Positions 25,305 to 33,556 are shown, counted from the stretch's first letter. The stretch: 41,245 bases of DNA from Bacteroidota bacterium (GCA_023453665.1 JAEXTA010000198.1:1-41245), one strand, 5' to 3'. Numbers and translations are program-made. The notes: a model not told the origin generated them from the letters alone.

Positions 25305-26468
25305 TTATTCAGATTTTAATTTCATTCCGTCGGCAAATAAAAGAGATTTATACCCATATTTGTCTCTTATACCCGTAACTGCTCTCAACATTTTTTTTCT
25401 CTTCATTTCATAATCTTCAAACAAATATTCCTGTTCGCTAAAAGTTGTAAGGTTTGTTACACCTACACCAATTAACCTTACACCAACTCTGCGGGTATGT
25501 GCTTTTTTCATAAGGTCCCAGGCAACATCAAAAATAACTTTATCATCATCAGTAATCTTTATTGTTTTTGATCTTGTCATTGTCTGAAAATCAGAATATC
25601 TCAATTTAATTGTTATTGTTGATGCCATTAATTTTTTATTACGCAGACTGTGACAGACTTTTCCTGTAAGATAAAAGAGAGAAGACCTGATCTTTTCTAA
25701 GTTCATAATATCTTCACCAAAAGTATTTTCGCGTGAAATACTTTTGCGTTCTCTTTCTATCGTGAGATATTCTGTGCCTTCACCATTGGCTTTTCGCCAA
25801 AGATCAACTCCGTATTTTCCGTAAGCTGCGGAGAAATAGTCAGACGGAGTTTTAGCTATATCCCCGATTTTTCTGAATCCTTTGCTATGAAGGTCTTTTG
25901 CCAGTACTTTACCTACACCGGGAATTGTTTCGACAGGCATTGGTGAAAGGAATTCTTTTTCCAGTCCTGGTAAAATATATGTAATGCCCTGCGGCTTCAT
26001 GCAATCAGAACCGATCTTTGCAATTGTTTTATTACTGCCAATTCCAATTGAGCATGGCAGGGAAAGTTTTTTCCAAATTTCTGACTGAATGAAAGATGCG
26101 AATGCAAACATAGAACCATAGATTTTCTGGCAGCCGGTAAAATCCATATAGAATTCATCTATCGAAGCTTGTTCGATCAAAGGTGAATATTGTTCGAGAA
26201 TATTTTTTACAGCTTTTGAAAAATGTGTGTACTCGTCACCGTGTCCGTGCATATAAATTGCATGCGGACAGAGTTTATATGCCTGCCGTATCGGCATTGC
26301 TGAGTGGAGTCCATACGCACGCGCTTCATAAGAACAAGCGGCGACAACACCCCGTCCGTATTGAGGATCTCCGCCAACAACAACTGGCTTGCCGTTAAGT
26401 TTTGGATCGAGAATTCTCTCTACGGAAATAAAGAATGCGTCAAGGTCAAGATGAAAAATTGTTCGCAT
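25305..26468 (-). CDS. dinB: DNA polymerase IV (Y family)
   Basis: The 387-residue translesion polymerase has catalytic acids Asp8 (HLDLDAFF) and Asp104/Glu105 (ASIDEFYMD). GRGVVAACSYEARAYG, SIGIGSNKTIAKIGSD and the IPGVGK helix-hairpin-helix are present, followed by a little-finger domain. It lacks proofreading and bypasses damaged bases. It is the last gene of a leftward run that also encodes DUF72 and a two-part DnaE-type polymerase. A hairpin lies in the 45-nt leader between DUF72 and its ATG at 26468. Confidence 0.95.
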   Translation of the reverse strand: MRTIFHLDLDAFFISVERILDPKLNGKPVVVGGDPQYGRGVVAACSYEARAYGLHSAMPIRQAYKLCPHAIYMHGHGDEYTHFSKAVKNILEQYSPLIEQASIDEFYMDFTGCQKIYGSMFAFASFIQSEIWKKLSLPCSIGIGSNKTIAKIGSDCMKPQGITYILPGLEKEFLSPMPVETIPGVGKVLAKDLHSKGFRKIGDIAKTPSDYFSAAYGKYGVDLWRKANGEGTEYLTIERERKSISRENTFGEDIMNLEKIRSSLFYLTGKVCHSLRNKKLMASTITIKLRYSDFQTMTRSKTIKITDDDKVIFDVAWDLMKKAHTRRVGVRLIGVGVTNLTTFSEQEYLFEDYEMKRKKMLRAVTGIRDKYGYKSLLFADGMKLKSE

Positions 26469-26480
26469 ATAAAACTCTTC

Positions 26481-26507
26481 AATCCTCTCCCCCTTGAAGA
26501 GAGGATT
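26481..26507. promoter_or_regulatory. Strong hairpin in the DUF72-dinB intergenic gap
   Basis: A perfect 9-bp inverted repeat (AATCCTCTC / GAGAGGATT) with a 9-nt loop lies between the two genes. On the plus strand it is followed by ATTTTTTT, which suits a terminator of rightward transcripts. On the minus strand it precedes GAAGAGTTTTAT and the dinB ATG, and its second arm contains AGGA. It may be a terminator for antisense transcription or a structure that affects dinB translation. Confidence 0.5.
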
Positions 26508-26513
26508 ATTTTT

Positions 26514-27398
26514 TTAATTCACCATTACCTCTGCCAGCCTTGGATAAGCTTTTAGTATAGTTGGCGGCATTACAACTTTATCTTTTTCTTCAAGCAGATG
26601 GATCAGCTCAAACGCGTTGGCAATCGCATCACCCTGTGGATGATTATTCATTATAACATTTACTTCTTTTACTTTTTCGCTTAACGATTTTATCTTCTGC
26701 ACAATTTCAACCAACTCACCCGGCGAATACAAATATTTATAACGCGAACTTTGTTCTTCATACGTCTGTTCTTTCCCGAAATTTGCAAGGGATTTTTTCC
26801 ATGCTTCTACATTCCTTCCATGAAACCGGATATATGCTTTATCATTTGTTATAATCGGTTCAAACTCAATTGCCTGTCCAATTTGCGGCTGATCGATTGT
26901 GCAAAATGTTATATCAGCCTCTTCAAAGAATTCAAGCGCTCTTTTATTATTCCAGCTTGAATGACGGACTTCAACAAAACAGCTTATATCCGAAAAAATA
27001 TTTTTAAGTTTTTGAATATACTGCACAGAATTTCCATCAAACGAAAATGAATAAGGAAATTGAATTAATAATCCGCCAAGTCTTTCAGACTTTCTTAAAA
27101 GTTCAAGATTGAACCTTACAGCATTAATACTTTGTTCATCGTACTTTCTTTTGTGGGTAAAATCCTGGTGAAGTTTTATATGAAAGATAAAATCATCTGA
27201 ATCCTGTACCTTGTTTATCCAGCCCTGAACAATCTTCGGACTTATATATGTGTAATAAGTTGAGTTCACCTCAACACAATTAAAGTAATGCGAATAAAAC
27301 TGCAGCCAGTCAAAACCACCTGACTGATTTTTAGGATAGAAGTTCGGAACCCAGTCTTTATATGACCAGCCTGCTGTTCCTATGTTAAATTTGATCAT
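26514..27398 (-). CDS. DUF72 (YecE-like) TIM-barrel protein
   Basis: The 294-residue protein shows the DUF72 pattern. It opens with IGTAGWSYKDW, then FNCVEVNSTYYTYISP, later LLIQFPYSF, CFVEVRHSSW, AYIRFHGRN, and YLYSPGELVEI followed by VIMNNHPQGDAIANA. The family has a TIM-barrel fold and no settled function. It begins 3 nt after the DnaE N-terminal-half gene ends and is followed by dinB, so it is likely translated with repair polymerases. That context hints at a nucleic-acid-related role, which is inference. Confidence 0.88.
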   Translation of the reverse strand: MIKFNIGTAGWSYKDWVPNFYPKNQSGGFDWLQFYSHYFNCVEVNSTYYTYISPKIVQGWINKVQDSDDFIFHIKLHQDFTHKRKYDEQSINAVRFNLELLRKSERLGGLLIQFPYSFSFDGNSVQYIQKLKNIFSDISCFVEVRHSSWNNKRALEFFEEADITFCTIDQPQIGQAIEFEPIITNDKAYIRFHGRNVEAWKKSLANFGKEQTYEEQSSRYKYLYSPGELVEIVQKIKSLSEKVKEVNVIMNNHPQGDAIANAFELIHLLEEKDKVVMPPTILKAYPRLAEVMVN

Positions 27399-27401
27399 CT
27401 A

Positions 27402-29162
27402 TTAATTCCTCTGACTATAAAAATGTTTTTCTGCTGAAAGAAAATAGTTGCTCTCCCCTACCTGCTGAATTGAATCTCTTAACACACCTAACGATCTTTG
27501 ACTAAGCAGATCAATCTTTACAAGACCGATATCTTCAACTCCGTACATATCCGGCTGGGTTATTATTAACCCGACACCTTTATTCTTTGCATACTCAAGA
27601 GCAGTAAAAGTTGTAATCGGCAATGGCGAGATAACTATTCCGCCGGGATGAATACTGAGATGACGCGGAAAATTTGCAAGCCGTGATGCAATATTAATTA
27701 CACTTTTCCATGGTTCGTTTTTAAAATTAAGCGAACGTGCCTCAGGAAATCTTTGTGCAATATCAGGAAGGTTTCTTGCATCAGTCCATGGAATGAACTT
27801 GCTTATCTTCGATATTTCCCTGTCAGAAAAACCAAATACTTTTGCAGTTTCCCTGAAAGCAGAACGTGCTTTCATTGTAACATGAGTTGATATGAATGCT
27901 ACTTTACTGTAGCCGTACTTATTAAAAATATACTGAACAATCTCATCCCGTTCCTTCCAGCTAAAATCAATATCAACATCAGGCAATGAGGAACGGCTCC
28001 TGTTAAGAAATCTTGTAAAATAAAAATCATACTTAACCGGATCGACTTCGGTTAAGCCAAGACAATAACAAACAAGACTGTTTGCTGCAGAACCTCTTGT
28101 AAGAGTCATCATCTTTCTTCGTTTTGCTTCCTGGTAAATATCATAAACGATAAGGAAGTAATCGGAAAGCCCCAGCTCATTTATAACATGCAGTTCTTCG
28201 TTGAGCCTGTGTTTAATGCTCTCATCTGTTTTTCCATATCTCCTTTCCAGTCCTTCATAAGTCTCATCCACCAGCAGCGAATAAGCTGACTGTTTTGTAG
28301 TTCCCGGGAAGGATGGGATTTTATGTTTGCCAAGATCAAGATCCACATTGCAGTGCTTAGCTATAAATTCCATATTCGCAAAAGCTTCCGGCAGTTTATC
28401 TTTAAGATGACTGAATGTTGCCGGATGTTTGAAATAAAATTCTTCATCAACAATGTCATCATCAGAAAGATTATCAACGGTGTTTCTGTTTTTTATTGCT
28501 GTAACAACTTTATGAAGCTGGTAATCTTCTGGTTCAGAAAAGTAAACAGGATTTGAGATCACATACCTGATTTTTTTTTGTACAGCAAAGTCATACAGAC
28601 TTCTTGCTTTAAGCCTGTTCTTTTTTGTTATGATGAGTTCAGCAAAGATATTTTTATAGTCTGGAATGTTTTGTAAAAGTTCGATTGAACTTGTAAGGAT
28701 AAAAACATCAGGCATTTCATCCTGCAGAACTTCGAATAAAGAAAAATTTTCCTTTAGCTTTCTTGCTGTTATAATTCTGCATATATCCGAGTAACCGTTA
28801 AAATTTTTGGCGAGAAAGATAGCGTAAATTCTTTTTGTGCTGCCTGAAGTGTCATTACAAACTGATTGAAGGTCATACTGAACCTTGTGCCGGCTGCCTT
28901 TATAATTTTTTTTCACATCCCTTGATCCTGAAATAAATTCAGGATGATTATCCGCCTCCGGCTGATCGATATAAGCGCCAAGTATTGGTTTTATTCCTTT
29001 CTCCGATGCTTTTTTGTAGAAAGAAACCAGTCCATACATTCCGTTCGTATCTGTAAGCGCAACAGATTTTAATCCATACTCAACTGCTTTACTAAGTATC
29101 TCATCAATTGTGATGACACCTTCGAGCAGTGAATAACCTGAATGTATGTGAAGAGGAAACAT
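27402..29162 (-). CDS. DnaE-type DNA polymerase, N-terminal half (PHP + palm) as a separate gene
   Basis: The 586-residue product matches the first half of a C-family polymerase. The PHP domain (about 1-230) begins HIHSGYSLLEG. The palm follows with RGSAANSLVCYCLGL (356-370), PDVDIDF (394-400) and HPGGIVISP, then GLVKIDLLSQRSLGVL. The three catalytic aspartates are present (D397, D399, D551). It stops about 35 residues after D551, just where the fingers should begin, and that missing part is encoded by the gene upstream. The PHP metal site looks eroded: TDTNG replaces TDHNG, and NPVYF replaces the usual NxxHF. Residues 71-110 are an insertion encoded by a palindromic-repeat-like element. AGGA lies 8 nt before the ATG. 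DUF72 follows after 3 nt. Confidence 0.9.
   Translation of the reverse strand: MFPLHIHSGYSLLEGVITIDEILSKAVEYGLKSVALTDTNGMYGLVSFYKKASEKGIKPILGAYIDQPEADNHPEFISGSRDVKKNYKGSRHKVQYDLQSVCNDTSGSTKRIYAIFLAKNFNGYSDICRIITARKLKENFSLFEVLQDEMPDVFILTSSIELLQNIPDYKNIFAELIITKKNRLKARSLYDFAVQKKIRYVISNPVYFSEPEDYQLHKVVTAIKNRNTVDNLSDDDIVDEEFYFKHPATFSHLKDKLPEAFANMEFIAKHCNVDLDLGKHKIPSFPGTTKQSAYSLLVDETYEGLERRYGKTDESIKHRLNEELHVINELGLSDYFLIVYDIYQEAKRRKMMTLTRGSAANSLVCYCLGLTEVDPVKYDFYFTRFLNRSRSSLPDVDIDFSWKERDEIVQYIFNKYGYSKVAFISTHVTMKARSAFRETAKVFGFSDREISKISKFIPWTDARNLPDIAQRFPEARSLNFKNEPWKSVINIASRLANFPRHLSIHPGGIVISPLPITTFTALEYAKNKGVGLIITQPDMYGVEDIGLVKIDLLSQRSLGVLRDSIQQVGESNYFLSAEKHFYSQRN
28833..28952 (-). repeat. Palindromic repeat-like element inserted in frame in the DnaE N-terminal-half gene
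   Basis: Within this span lies a perfect hairpin ATCCTGAA-ATAAA-TTCAGGAT (28925-28945). A second segment on the plus strand reads GTCATACTGAACCTTG, and GTCATTACAAACTG lies near the left end. Translated on the minus strand it gives NHPEFISGSRD and, further on, HKVQYDL. These resemble DNA and peptide patterns of dispersed palindromic repeats that enter coding regions in frame, such as the Rickettsia palindromic elements. The encoded residues (71-110) interrupt a PHP domain that normally has no such segment. Confidence 0.55.
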
Positions 29163-29183
29163 TTTTTTAATCCTGAATAATAT

Positions 29184-29200
29184 GAACCTGGTTCAGGTTC
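29184..29200. promoter_or_regulatory. Hairpin between the two polymerase-half genes
   Basis: GAACCTG-GTT-CAGGTTC forms a 7-bp stem with a 3-nt loop in the 66-nt gap. On the minus strand it lies about 20 nt before the start of the N-terminal-half gene and is not followed by a T run, so it is more likely an mRNA structure or a repeat remnant than a terminator. Confidence 0.4.
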
Positions 29201-29228
29201 TTACCGTTTACAAAAAACATTTTCTGTC

Positions 29229-30899
29229 TTACCCCGCATAAGCCGTTCTTAGTTTTTCCGCATTTAAAGATGTTGCATAATAAATGTCTGTTTCTCTCAA
29301 ACCTTCATCATCCGGCGTATAAAACTTTTCTGCGCTGTCGTTCTGTGCTTCAAGTTTAACTGTTTCATGGGCAAGTATCTGAAGGTCTTCTACTATTATG
29401 TTGTTGGTGTTTTGAGAATCGATTTTCCCTTCAACTATATAAGGACCCATTGAAAGAGTTTTTTCGGCAACCTTATTGTAGGCGCGCGGAAATATAACGG
29501 CCTCAAAAGTACCTGTCAGATCTTCTAAGGAAAGGAACTTCATTATATCACCTTTTTTTGTTCTTATCCTTTTTGATGACATATACCATCCTATCATCTT
29601 AACTTTTTTGCCGGGGTATTTTTCCATCTGGTCTGAATGAGTTAAGGATAATTTTTTATCCCATTCGGTAAAGAACTCAAGCGGATGTTTTGTTACCATA
29701 TACTCGAACGCTTCATACTCGGCAATACATTTTTCTTCAAGTGAAAAATCTTTTTTTGTTTTTACGGTCTCTTCAAGTTCAAATGATTCATAACTGAAAA
29801 GATCATTGTAACCCTCTTCAAGCATTTTAAGTTTGTTGAAGTAAATATCCGTCAGCCTTAAAAGAGTGTGACGTGTTTCTCCAAAACAATCCATTGCCCC
29901 GCATTTGATAAGAAGTTGTGTTTCTTTTATTCCTATCCTTGTCCTTACAATAAAATCGGCGAGCGAAACAAACCTGCCGAATTCCTTCCTCTGCATGACT
30001 ATTTTTTCTACCGATGAATAGGAAAGGTGTTTTACAGCCATTAGTCCTATGCGTATTTCCCTGTCCTTGCCCCTGTATTCTTTTTCACTTTCATTAACAC
30101 AGGGAAGAAGAATATTTATACCGATACGTTTTGCTTCCTGTATATAAACTGCTCTTGAATAAAAACCTCCGCCGTTGTTTAATACACACCCCAGAAACTC
30201 TGCCGGATAATGTGCCTTTAAATAAGCTACCTGGAAAGAAAGAAGCGCGAAGCTTGCGCTGTGAGCTTTGCAGAATGAATAACCTGCAAATGATTCTATC
30301 TGCCGCCAAAGTTCTTTTGATATTTCAGCAGGTATGTTTTTAGATTCACAGGATTGAAAAAATCTTTCTACTATTAATTTCATTGCCTCGTGCGAACGCA
30401 TTTTACCGCTCATTGCCCTGCGCAGAACATCCGCTTCATCAAGAGTTAAGCCGGCAATGTGGTGAGCAACTTTAATCACATCCTCCTGGTAGATCATAAC
30501 ACCGTAAGTTGTTCCCAGTACAGTTTCCATTTCAGGAAGAAGATATTTTCTTCTTGAAGGATCTTTGTGACGCGCAATAAACTCCTGCATCATTCCGCTT
30601 TCTGCAACACCGGGGCGAATGATTGAACTTGCGGCAGTAAGCATTTCAAAAGTTTCAACATCAAGTCTTTTTAATAATGAACGCATTCCGGGAGATTCTA
30701 TATAAAAGCACCCGATAGTTAAACCGTTCCGTATTAAGCGGACTGTTTCAGCATCACTAAAAAGAAATTCATAGTTGTAGATATCGAACGGAATACCGTT
30801 CTGCTGCCTTGGAATATCCCTGTAAAGCTTTATCGGCAGTGAAGCAATATTACGATTAAAAGAAAAATCCGGTTCAGATGAAAAATTATTCTCTAGCAT
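29229..30899 (-). CDS. DnaE-type DNA polymerase, C-terminal half (fingers, HhH, clamp motif, OB fold) as a separate upstream gene
   Basis: The 556-residue product is the second half of a C-family polymerase. It opens in the region just before the fingers. TIGCFYIESPGMRSLL (61-76) corresponds to the family's TxGvFQxES motif, and SIIRPG, YGVMIYQED, EADVLRRAMSGK and SFCKAHSASFALLSFQVAYLKAHYP are classic DnaE fingers motifs. Next come an HhH region (about 285-340), a clamp-binding-like YNDLF (364-368) and an OB fold (about 430-515). None of the catalytic palm aspartates is here, so it cannot work alone. It lies upstream of the N-terminal-half gene, 66 nt away, so the order is inverted relative to the intact protein. 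No intein motif is visible at its N-terminus. No clear Shine-Dalgarno sequence precedes the ATG. Confidence 0.9.
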   Translation of the reverse strand: MLENNFSSEPDFSFNRNIASLPIKLYRDIPRQQNGIPFDIYNYEFLFSDAETVRLIRNGLTIGCFYIESPGMRSLLKRLDVETFEMLTAASSIIRPGVAESGMMQEFIARHKDPSRRKYLLPEMETVLGTTYGVMIYQEDVIKVAHHIAGLTLDEADVLRRAMSGKMRSHEAMKLIVERFFQSCESKNIPAEISKELWRQIESFAGYSFCKAHSASFALLSFQVAYLKAHYPAEFLGCVLNNGGGFYSRAVYIQEAKRIGINILLPCVNESEKEYRGKDREIRIGLMAVKHLSYSSVEKIVMQRKEFGRFVSLADFIVRTRIGIKETQLLIKCGAMDCFGETRHTLLRLTDIYFNKLKMLEEGYNDLFSYESFELEETVKTKKDFSLEEKCIAEYEAFEYMVTKHPLEFFTEWDKKLSLTHSDQMEKYPGKKVKMIGWYMSSKRIRTKKGDIMKFLSLEDLTGTFEAVIFPRAYNKVAEKTLSMGPYIVEGKIDSQNTNNIIVEDLQILAHETVKLEAQNDSAEKFYTPDDEGLRETDIYYATSLNAEKLRTAYAG

Positions 30900-30948
30900 T
30901 TTAATTCAACCATTAACTCAACTATAAAGCATCAAAACATTTTATTGT

Positions 30949-31821
30949 TTATTCAATTAATAACTTAACCCCGACCGAAGCACTGAATGCACGGGTTAGT
31001 CCATCAACATTAACTTCCCTTTTAAGGAACGGAACAGCAACATCAGCAAACAATGAATAGTTTTCATTTACTGAATATTCAACCATTGTAAGCAGATTAA
31101 GCTGCGACTGTTCACTCTTTTCAACATCTATATAACTTTCAGTCGGCGCCATAGAAAGAAAGTTTACTATACTTGATTTGGATAACCGCTTTATAAAAAG
31201 TAATTGGGGAACAACACGGAATTTTTCAAATGATAATTCATAAGCGCCGCGCAAAAGAATGTCATCGCCTCTTTCAAGTTTAAGCAGGTTATTGTTTCTT
31301 CCGCCTGCAAGCTGATAACCGGCGCCGATACTTATTTTGTCATAGGTATAATTAAGAGCGATTAATAAATCGTTTGTGCCAAGACTGCTTTGATAAACCT
31401 GCGGAAGACTATCTTTGTTATCATCACCCAATGCCAGTTTAACTCCTACAGAAGCATCAAGAGATGAAGTGCCGTCATAAAATAATTTTTGAGTCCAGCT
31501 TAAAATCAAATCCCCTATTCCGCTTACATCACCGGCGGGACCTGATTGTATGTTATACGGAAGTGAAAGCTGAACTGAACTGTTATTAAAAAGGTTGTAT
31601 CCAGCTCCAAGCTGTAAGGAATGGAATTTTACATCTTCATCTTTGCCGCTGCTTCCAAATTTATATGAAGCAGAAATTGTAAGTGGTGTTGTGCTTTCTT
31701 CTTCGGAATGATGCCCGCTGATTGAACAAACACCGGCATCCGAACATTGCGCAAATAATTTTTGCACGCCGATCAGAATTAAGAGAACCATAACCGGAAA
31801 AATTAAAATGTTCTTTTTCAT
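30949..31821 (-). CDS. Outer-membrane beta-barrel protein of unknown function
   Basis: The 290-residue protein starts with a signal peptide (about 1-24, ending LFA). The mature N-terminus is short and unusual, QCSDAGVCSISGHHSEEE, with two cysteines and two histidines. The rest is a series of amphipathic beta strands alternating with turns, ending FSASVGVKLLIE. The pattern resembles porin-like proteins of the MetA/phenol-degradation type (COG4313), but this is loose. It lies between DUF5131 and the polymerase genes with gaps of 89 and 49 nt. AAAGG precedes the ATG. No link to DNA repair is evident. Confidence 0.65.
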   Translation of the reverse strand: MKKNILIFPVMVLLILIGVQKLFAQCSDAGVCSISGHHSEEESTTPLTISASYKFGSSGKDEDVKFHSLQLGAGYNLFNNSSVQLSLPYNIQSGPAGDVSGIGDLILSWTQKLFYDGTSSLDASVGVKLALGDDNKDSLPQVYQSSLGTNDLLIALNYTYDKISIGAGYQLAGGRNNNLLKLERGDDILLRGAYELSFEKFRVVPQLLFIKRLSKSSIVNFLSMAPTESYIDVEKSEQSQLNLLTMVEYSVNENYSLFADVAVPFLKREVNVDGLTRAFSASVGVKLLIE

Positions 31822-31910
31822 TTTTAACCTTTTGTTTTGAATGATTAAAACAGAATAAAACTCTGAGATTTCTTTTTCAATTAATAAATTTCACCCTGCC
31901 AATAGCCTTA

Positions 31911-32657
31911 TTAATATTTTAATGCGGCTTTTCTTCTTCGCGGATTTTTGGGTACAGGCATATCATCCCATGTTCTACCTAAAAGTTTTCGTCCTGTCCT
32001 ATGTTTACGTGTTCCTCCCCATTGTTTAAAGAAGAACGGAACTTGTTGCCTCTCACAGATTTCTTTTATCTGTATAACCCATTCTGGTTCTAACCTTCTG
32101 GCTTTGGGACCAGATTCTCCACCAACAATTACCCAATCAATATTTTTTAAGTTCATCTTACTAATACGACTAATTAAGGGTTCAATTGAAAGAAACCTTA
32201 CTGCAGATGGTACTGTACGTAAGTCATCAATCCGGTTGATAAAAGTTTCTGATTCGACACTGACCCCCATCCAGACATTATCCGGCCAATCAATCATTGG
32301 AGCAAGCAGTTTTAGTCTTTCAGACCTCTTTGTAAGAATTTGAAATGTATGCCAATGTGCTCGTTTCATTACTTTGAATGTATCCTGAATAAAACTCAAT
32401 GGGATTTTTTCATGAAAGAGATCACTCATTGAGTTAACAAAAATAACTTTAGGTGTTTTCCAGGATAATGGCACTTCCAAAACTTCAGGATGCAATGTTA
32501 ATTCAAATGCATTCTTATATCTTTCTACCCCGATTCTCTGAAGTCTTTTTGCCATTCTTTCTGCATAACAGTTTTTACAACCTGAACTGATTTTGTCACA
32601 GCCTGTAACAGGATTCCAGGTTGATTCTGTCCATTCTATGCTTGATTTATTAGCCAT
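31911..32657 (-). CDS. DUF5131 (phage Gp37/Gp68-like) three-cysteine-motif protein
   Basis: The 248-residue protein opens with SIEWTESTWNPVTGC, followed by SSGCKNCYAERMAKRL. Cys20, Cys27 and Cys30 form the three-Cys motif, the likely Fe-S site of a radical-SAM-like protein. VIFVNSMSDLFHE, NVWMGVSVE, LSIEPL and DWVIVGGESGPKAR are family hallmarks, as is the FFKQWGG end. Its biochemical role is not established. It begins on the base after the tcmP stop, the usual partnership for this family, and sits downstream of lexA. Confidence 0.9.
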   Translation of the reverse strand: MANKSSIEWTESTWNPVTGCDKISSGCKNCYAERMAKRLQRIGVERYKNAFELTLHPEVLEVPLSWKTPKVIFVNSMSDLFHEKIPLSFIQDTFKVMKRAHWHTFQILTKRSERLKLLAPMIDWPDNVWMGVSVESETFINRIDDLRTVPSAVRFLSIEPLISRISKMNLKNIDWVIVGGESGPKARRLEPEWVIQIKEICERQQVPFFFKQWGGTRKHRTGRKLLGRTWDDMPVPKNPRRRKAALKY

Positions 32658-33506
32658 TTAATTCACTTTATTATATTTTTTTACAATATCATTTGCAATT
32701 TTAAGAGCAGTTTTGTTACTAGATGCCATAAATAGATGATACATTATAGTTCCTCTCGTATTAAGTAATACAAATGGTTCCGAAACAAAATTAAAAATTT
32801 CATTCAACCTGCTCTTATACAATTCAGCTGACTTAGTAATAGCATTTGATTCTTTTGATTGTTTTATGATCTCACCGAACAAGGTCAATTCTGATTTGCT
32901 TTTATAAAAATAATCCTGTATTTCATTTGAAGATAAACCTAGAAATTTTATTAATCTTTGTAACCAAGCTTCAGATATATTTCCATCTTTCTTTAGCAGT
33001 CTATTTACACCTAAACCCGTCGGTACTAGAATCCAAATATCAATTTTGGTTCCCTGAAGTTCTTTAATTGCTGACCACTCTAACTCCATTCCACAAGGAT
33101 CAATATAAGCTAATACTCTATACTTATCTTTTCCTTGATTCTTTAAAAAATGAGATAACTTTTTCAACTCAGGGTTGCAATCACCTATTTTTATTGAAAT
33201 ATTTTTATGAGGAAATAGTTTCTGTGTATTGTTTTTAAGTTCTTCTGCATTACTTGAATTTTTTTCGACAAAGTAATAATTATCAAATGGAATAGGGTTG
33301 TCAATCTCAACTATTCTCTTTGCAGCCCCGATAGTTACTTTTACATCAATTTCGTTATTCTTATAAATCATTCCTGCTCCTGCAAATCCATCAAAATACA
33401 AGAGTTTCCAATGTCGATTTTTGTTCATAATAGTTAAATAAGCTTTGGCATATTCAACTAATATTTCAATTTTCTTCTCTGTCCAATTACCCCCGAAGCC
33501 TTTCAT
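32658..33506 (-). CDS. tcmP: Three-Cys-motif partner protein TcmP
   Basis: The 282-residue protein matches TcmP, the standard genomic partner of three-Cys-motif proteins. It has a methyltransferase-like Rossmann pattern: YFDGFAGAG (37-45) as motif I, YFVEKN (78-83) with an acidic residue after strand 2, IGDCNPEL (107-114), and YIDPCGMELEW (134-144) where motif IV of nucleic-acid methyltransferases would be. Function is unknown, and SAM binding is inference. It starts 50 nt after lexA, with AGGAAAGGGA upstream of the ATG. The gap to lexA is AT-only and contains a weak inverted repeat. It is followed without spacing by DUF5131. Confidence 0.88.
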   Translation of the reverse strand: MKGFGGNWTEKKIEILVEYAKAYLTIMNKNRHWKLLYFDGFAGAGMIYKNNEIDVKVTIGAAKRIVEIDNPIPFDNYYFVEKNSSNAEELKNNTQKLFPHKNISIKIGDCNPELKKLSHFLKNQGKDKYRVLAYIDPCGMELEWSAIKELQGTKIDIWILVPTGLGVNRLLKKDGNISEAWLQRLIKFLGLSSNEIQDYFYKSKSELTLFGEIIKQSKESNAITKSAELYKSRLNEIFNFVSEPFVLLNTRGTIMYHLFMASSNKTALKIANDIVKKYNKVN

Positions 33507-33556
33507 ATTCAGTCCCTTTCCTTAAAAATTATTTTTGAAAAATAAATTATTATTTC

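Noticed and set aside
27402..30899. The two polymerase pieces as one gene broken by a frameshift
   Set aside because: The C-terminal half is upstream of the N-terminal half on the same strand, so restoring a frame cannot give the normal domain order.
27402..30899. Split intein joining the polymerase halves, as in cyanobacterial DnaE
   Set aside because: The N-terminal half ends FYSQRN with no Cys-start intein segment, and the C-terminal half begins MLENNFSS with no HN-Cys junction.
30949..31821. Barrel protein as a lipoprotein (LFAQC near the signal end)
   Set aside because: The residue before Cys is Gln, where a lipobox requires Gly, Ala or Ser. An ordinary signal peptidase I site after LFA fits better.
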